DNA of 64,000 bases from Pegea sp. RAD2-039. Lineage: Eukaryota; Chordata; Thaliacea; Salpida; Salpidae. The stretch is from contig JAQGEQ010000165.1 in assembly GCA_034620365.1 (NCBI GenBank), positions 186,001 to 250,000 on the forward strand, in the 5' to 3' direction. The notes below the pieces were generated by a model. That model searched no databases. It was not told where the DNA came from and was given only the letters and a program-made list of their open reading frames with translations. How positions within the stretch are numbered: position 1 is the first letter of the stretch; each line of letters begins with the position of its first letter. Shown here piece by piece: positions 60,369 through 64,000 of the stretch. The position numbers and the translations under genes were made by a program.

Positions 60369-62133
60369 TTCTTTACAAATAAAAAGATAAAATCGTTTAA
60401 GAAATAAATTAGAGAAAAAAGCTTCAGTTGCATTTAAATCTAAAGAAATTTGTAATTTTAATTTATTTGCATTATTCAATGTTCAGCATTCAGAATTGAT
60501 AGTAAGATTCAGCTGGTATTTAATTAACACTTTTAAAATAAAGAATATTATATTATTTATATATTGGGGTAAAAAACAAATGTTTCTTTGCTAAAAAAAA
60601 TACCTTGTTTTAAATAAAAAATTATGATATTTAAGATATAAGAATTTATAAATAATATAATATTTAGTATATTTTTTATTAATAATAATAGAAGCTTTTA
60701 TTTTATGTGTTATAATAAACATATTTTATTATTTCAAATAAACAATTTTTTCTTTTGAAATTTTAACTTTGTGATTTAAACACTTTGTGATAACAATAAA
60801 CAAAATTTTAAGCTTACAACCAAACAAAATTTTAAGCTTACAACCAAACTTGGTAAAGTAATAATTCCCGATTTATGTATAAATTTGATAAAATATGATC
60901 TAATACTTATTACAATACAGCTTCAGCAAAATATTCAGCAAAACTGAATAAAATTGTTGAAAATATAACAAAATTTTGACTTTATTGTAAAGAATTAATG
61001 TAAATTGACTGCTTTTTGAAGAGTATTCTTCAATTCTAAGTTTAAAATCTATTGTCCTCTTGAAATAGTCATAAAATATGGGAATAACAGAGATAATTTG
61101 ATAGATAAAGAGCAACCACAAAGAGATGGGAGACCATATTCGATTAAAAATAATTGTTTGAAAGTATATATAAGATGAATGAAGAAATAAATTGAAATAA
61201 GTTTGTAAGATAAAAGTTCAAATATACCTTTAAAAATATTGTAATAATTTGAATGTAAAGCTTTTCACATTTGTATCTTGGGATATTTAAGAAATATATT
61301 TTCAGGTATTTAAGATATCATTTAAAATATTTCACAGCCAACAAGCTTTTATTAATTAGAAGAAATTGACTTTTTGAAATTATCTGAAATATTCATTTTA
61401 ACTTTTTCAAACTATTTATATTATTCTAATCAATTAAAATTTCTTTCTATAAAGTTTTAATTTCTTTGCTTTTATCACTGACTTTTTAAAACTTTATTTT
61501 TATTCTCTCAAATGGCAAACTACTAATAGTTGCAAAACACAACTAGTTTCTGCTGGCTAATTATCATTTGGTTACTTTTATTTAGCTATAGATCAAATAG
61601 AAAAGTTATTTAATAAATATATGAAGGTCAAATTTGAATATTAACTTATGCAGTAAATAATAAAATATAAATTGTTGTTGTAGTCCAGAAGTTGTGTTCT
61701 TCAGAAAGACAAATGATACAAAACTACTAGAAACTGATAAATAGTTTTTTATCTACTCTAATAATGAACTTTTTAAAAAACTTGTAGAAAATTAAAAATA
61801 TTATTTAATTATCGAAAAAATATAATTTTTATATTAAATAAAAATTTATTGTTTTCAAATATATCAGTTAGTTTAAAAATAGCTTCAAAACCAACCAGTT
61901 TCGTATTAGAAACGACTGTTCTATCTTTATCACAAAGTTATTTTTAATTATTACCGACATTTAAATCTAAACAATTAAGTAGATCATTTTACAAACAAGA
62001 ATTTCGTATTTTTTAGCTTCAAAGAACCATTCAAAATCGTCTCTTTTTGTATTTTGTTTGAAAATTATAGATGAGTATAAATCAATTGAGTGACAAAATG
62101 TTAAAATGCCACAAAAGTTCAAAGTACGTATGT
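60369..62133. other. AT-rich intergenic region
   Basis: No supported exon. It contains an exact 24-bp tandem duplication (60801-60848). Otherwise low-complexity AT sequence. Confidence 0.5.
60801..60848. repeat. exact 24-bp tandem duplication
   Basis: A 24-base unit beginning CAAAATTTTAAGC is present twice head to tail with no mismatch. Probably a recent replication slip. Confidence 0.9.
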
Positions 62134-63978
62134 TCATCGCGACATTGATACAAGCGACATAACTTTCATCGAAGATGAAGAAGCAGTCAGAGAGACATCA
62201 GTATGAAATCTTCTGATCGCGACGCAACCATGGTAACAACAGGGTCGCGGCATCTTGTCAATTCTTTCTAATTTAGCTGTTCTAGGATTGAAACGATGAA
62301 CTGCATCACTTGCTTCATTTCCTTCGCCTTTCCCGCCTAAATTATCAAATCAATTTAAAGATTTGAGATCAATTAACAAGTGACCTGTGATGTACAACAT
62401 TCCACCACATGCTGTAACTCCACAGCTTCCCAATTTGTCGAGATCAACTTGATATTCTTTCCATTCATCCACAGAAGGATCGAAACAGTTGATACTCTTG
62501 AATACCGAACCTTCAAAACATTTTCATCAATTCCTAATCTTCTAATCTTATAATCCAACAAACCAATCACATAAATCCGTCCTTCAGAAGTGGCAGCGGA
62601 TAAAAACTTGCCAGGGATGAAAGGTATTGGACCTCTATAAGTCCAACTAGCTGCATCAGGATCATAACATTGAACCTTCATAAAAATCGAACAGCTGTTA
62701 GACACGTGACGTAATCGCGTGCAAATAGCTCATTGAGTGTGACGTCACCTTCACAGTCTGATCTTCATCAGTTCCGCTTCCAATCACAAATAACTTCCCG
62801 TTGCATGACGCGATCGCCGGCCAACAAACAGCTCTCAAAAGCGGCGAAATTTCCTGCCAAGAATTCGAAAAGCTAAAGAGAAACAATGACGTCATGACAG
62901 CAGCGAATTATCGCGATGACGTCACACCCACTTATCGTAACGCTCCACATTTTTCAATTTACTTTTTCCATCAAATCCACCGACACAATACACGTGACCA
63001 CCCATCGAGTGCATACGATGCCGCCATCTGCCCCGGACCAGACTGGCCACCTTGACCCAGTTGTCCAGATGCGACTAGTTGAAGTACAATTACTAAACGC
63101 TTCGAAATATTTTGATGAGAAACCTGATAGAGCCAAACATCTTTGGAATGGATTCGACCTCCGCTGACAATGATCGAGTTCCGATAAGCGGCGACGGCGT
63201 ATTCCGACTTGGTGAACGCGGGAAGTTTAGCGAGCGATGACCACTCATGTGTGACGGGATCGTATGCTTCCACATACGGCATGTTGTATCCTCCGATCCG
63301 ATCACAACCTCCAACTACTACTACAGCAGATGTACATCCAGTCGAACGTCGCGGTTGTGTCCGTACGCTGTTGATTTCATCGCCTGTTGATACGTCACAG
63401 TCGTGATGTGAGTGATGACGTCATCAGGAGGATGTTCACCCAGGATGTGATATTTTCTGGTTTCTTGAAGAAGAGCTTGACAAGCGGGATTACCGACGAC
63501 GTTTTCGTCACTTTCAATATTCATCACGAAGTAAGTGGGATGAATGAGAGGTAGTCTGACGTAATTGAGAAGATCGGGAAGATCTACGATCCTGTGGAGG
63601 TAGGGATCGAGAAAGAGCGAGATTTATGAACACAACGCCACCTGGTGGCTGAATCAAACATCACCCATCTCTTCACTGCTTCATAAACGATTTCTTCTCG
63701 CGGAATATTGATGTCGTCATTATCGATGTATCGCGTCACATGATCACGTGATAACTCCAAGAATTCTTCGTGCTGAAGATGAAGTGATGAGTTGTGACCA
63801 CTAGATGTCGTTAATTTACCTCCACAACTTCAGAGAATCTTTCAAAGATCATAGAAGATGCTCTTTTGAAGAGAGTGGTTAAGGAGTGAGCTTCAGCGAA
63901 AGACTTCATTCCGATACAGTTGCAGGGGTCCAGTTGTGTCTCGAGAAACTTCGTGCACGCCCCACTGAGCGCAGTGAT
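62134..63978 (-). CDS. KLHL-like: Kelch-like protein (BACK plus Kelch repeats), 5' end outside window
   Basis: Minus-strand exons, in order: 63820..63978, 63642..63772, 63440..63591, 63124..63383, 62932..63074, 62749..62872, 62564..62675, 62385..62510, 62134..62336; 469 residues to the stop, all in phase. The first visible exon starts in phase 0 within the BTB-BACK junction (CTKFLETQLDPCNCIGMKSF). BACK continues with EEFLELSRDHV, AVKRWVMF, LPDLLNYVRLPL and ETRKYHILG. Six Kelch blades follow, including VVVVGGCDRIGGYN, VYCVGGFDG, IYVIGGS and LYITGGKG, each with the downstream Tyr/Trp pattern. Such proteins are substrate adaptors of Cullin-3 ubiquitin ligases. The BTB domain lies beyond 64000. 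The subfamily cannot be named from this part. Introns are 48-73 nt except the BACK-internal one, which is also 50 nt. Confidence 0.9.
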
Positions 63979-64000
63979 CTGATTTCAAAGATCTCTAAGC

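Noticed and set aside
60251..60433. 60-codon minus-strand hydrophobic frame (MQLKLFSLIYFL start) as first exon of the PLPP6-like gene
   Set aside because: With its GTAAGT donor it leaves in phase 0, which runs into a stop in the next exon. The overlapping frame starting at 60368 has the required phase.
1..64000. CRISPR arrays, bacterial operons or phage genes
   Set aside because: The window has spliced animal genes, poly(A) signals and retroelements; no prokaryotic organisation is seen.

Overview
This window is AT-rich eukaryotic nuclear DNA with spliced animal genes (canonical GT-AG introns, many only 46-60 nt), dispersed SINE and LINE copies, and a recent tandem gene amplification. The best clue to the organism is the gene at 33086-36713. 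It encodes a classical cadherin with five extracellular cadherin (EC) repeats, a furin-type site followed by Ser-Trp, a Cys-rich membrane-proximal end, and full p120- and beta-catenin-binding tails, with no EGF or laminin-G modules. That compact architecture is typical of vertebrates and tunicates. With the low GC, short introns, and AG acceptors just upstream of several ATGs (as in spliced-leader trans-splicing), I infer a tunicate, at moderate confidence; the species is unknown.

Layout. 1-2557: Rab11-FIP3/4-like gene (+). 2558-8192: AT-rich intergenic DNA holding a tRNA-Val-derived SINE. 7446-26700: a tandem array of three near-identical units, each with a small EC1-EC2-transmembrane cadherin gene (mini-cadherins 1-3, +), followed by two extra 1.95-kb copies of a transmembrane/tail exon cassette. 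Unit 3 carries a decayed LINE in intron 6. 28333-30557: a diverged fourth mini-cadherin (+). 33086-36713: the full classical cadherin (+). 37371-40471: an unassigned coiled-coil gene (-). 44154-46222: two intronless mu-class glutathione transferases (+). 48460-52098: a cramped/CRAMP1-like SANT protein (-). 54858-55211: intronless GABARAPL2/GATE-16-type ATG8 (+). 57607-58567: EBAG9/RCAS1-like gene lacking a visible first exon (+). 59005-60368: PLPP6-like PAP2 phosphatase (-). 62134-63978: 3' part of a Kelch-like (BACK+Kelch) gene (-), running off the window.

The most interesting region is the cadherin cluster. Four short paralogues share the exon phases of the first five coding exons of the full cadherin, including an invariant 219-nt exon. 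They stop after EC2 and join a transmembrane helix with a short tail that lacks catenin-binding sites. In copy 3 the EC1 exon differs at about one third of its residues while the adjoining introns and the EC2 exon are almost identical to copies 1 and 2. That pattern fits diversifying selection or block gene conversion of a recognition surface. Tails differ between copies through single-base changes, and spare tail cassettes lie downstream. This looks like a fast-evolving family of cell-surface cadherin-like receptors; a recognition or decoy role is inference only.

Exon models were made by hand from GT-AG signals, phase and protein family resemblance; joins are given in each entry. All coding lengths close in frame.
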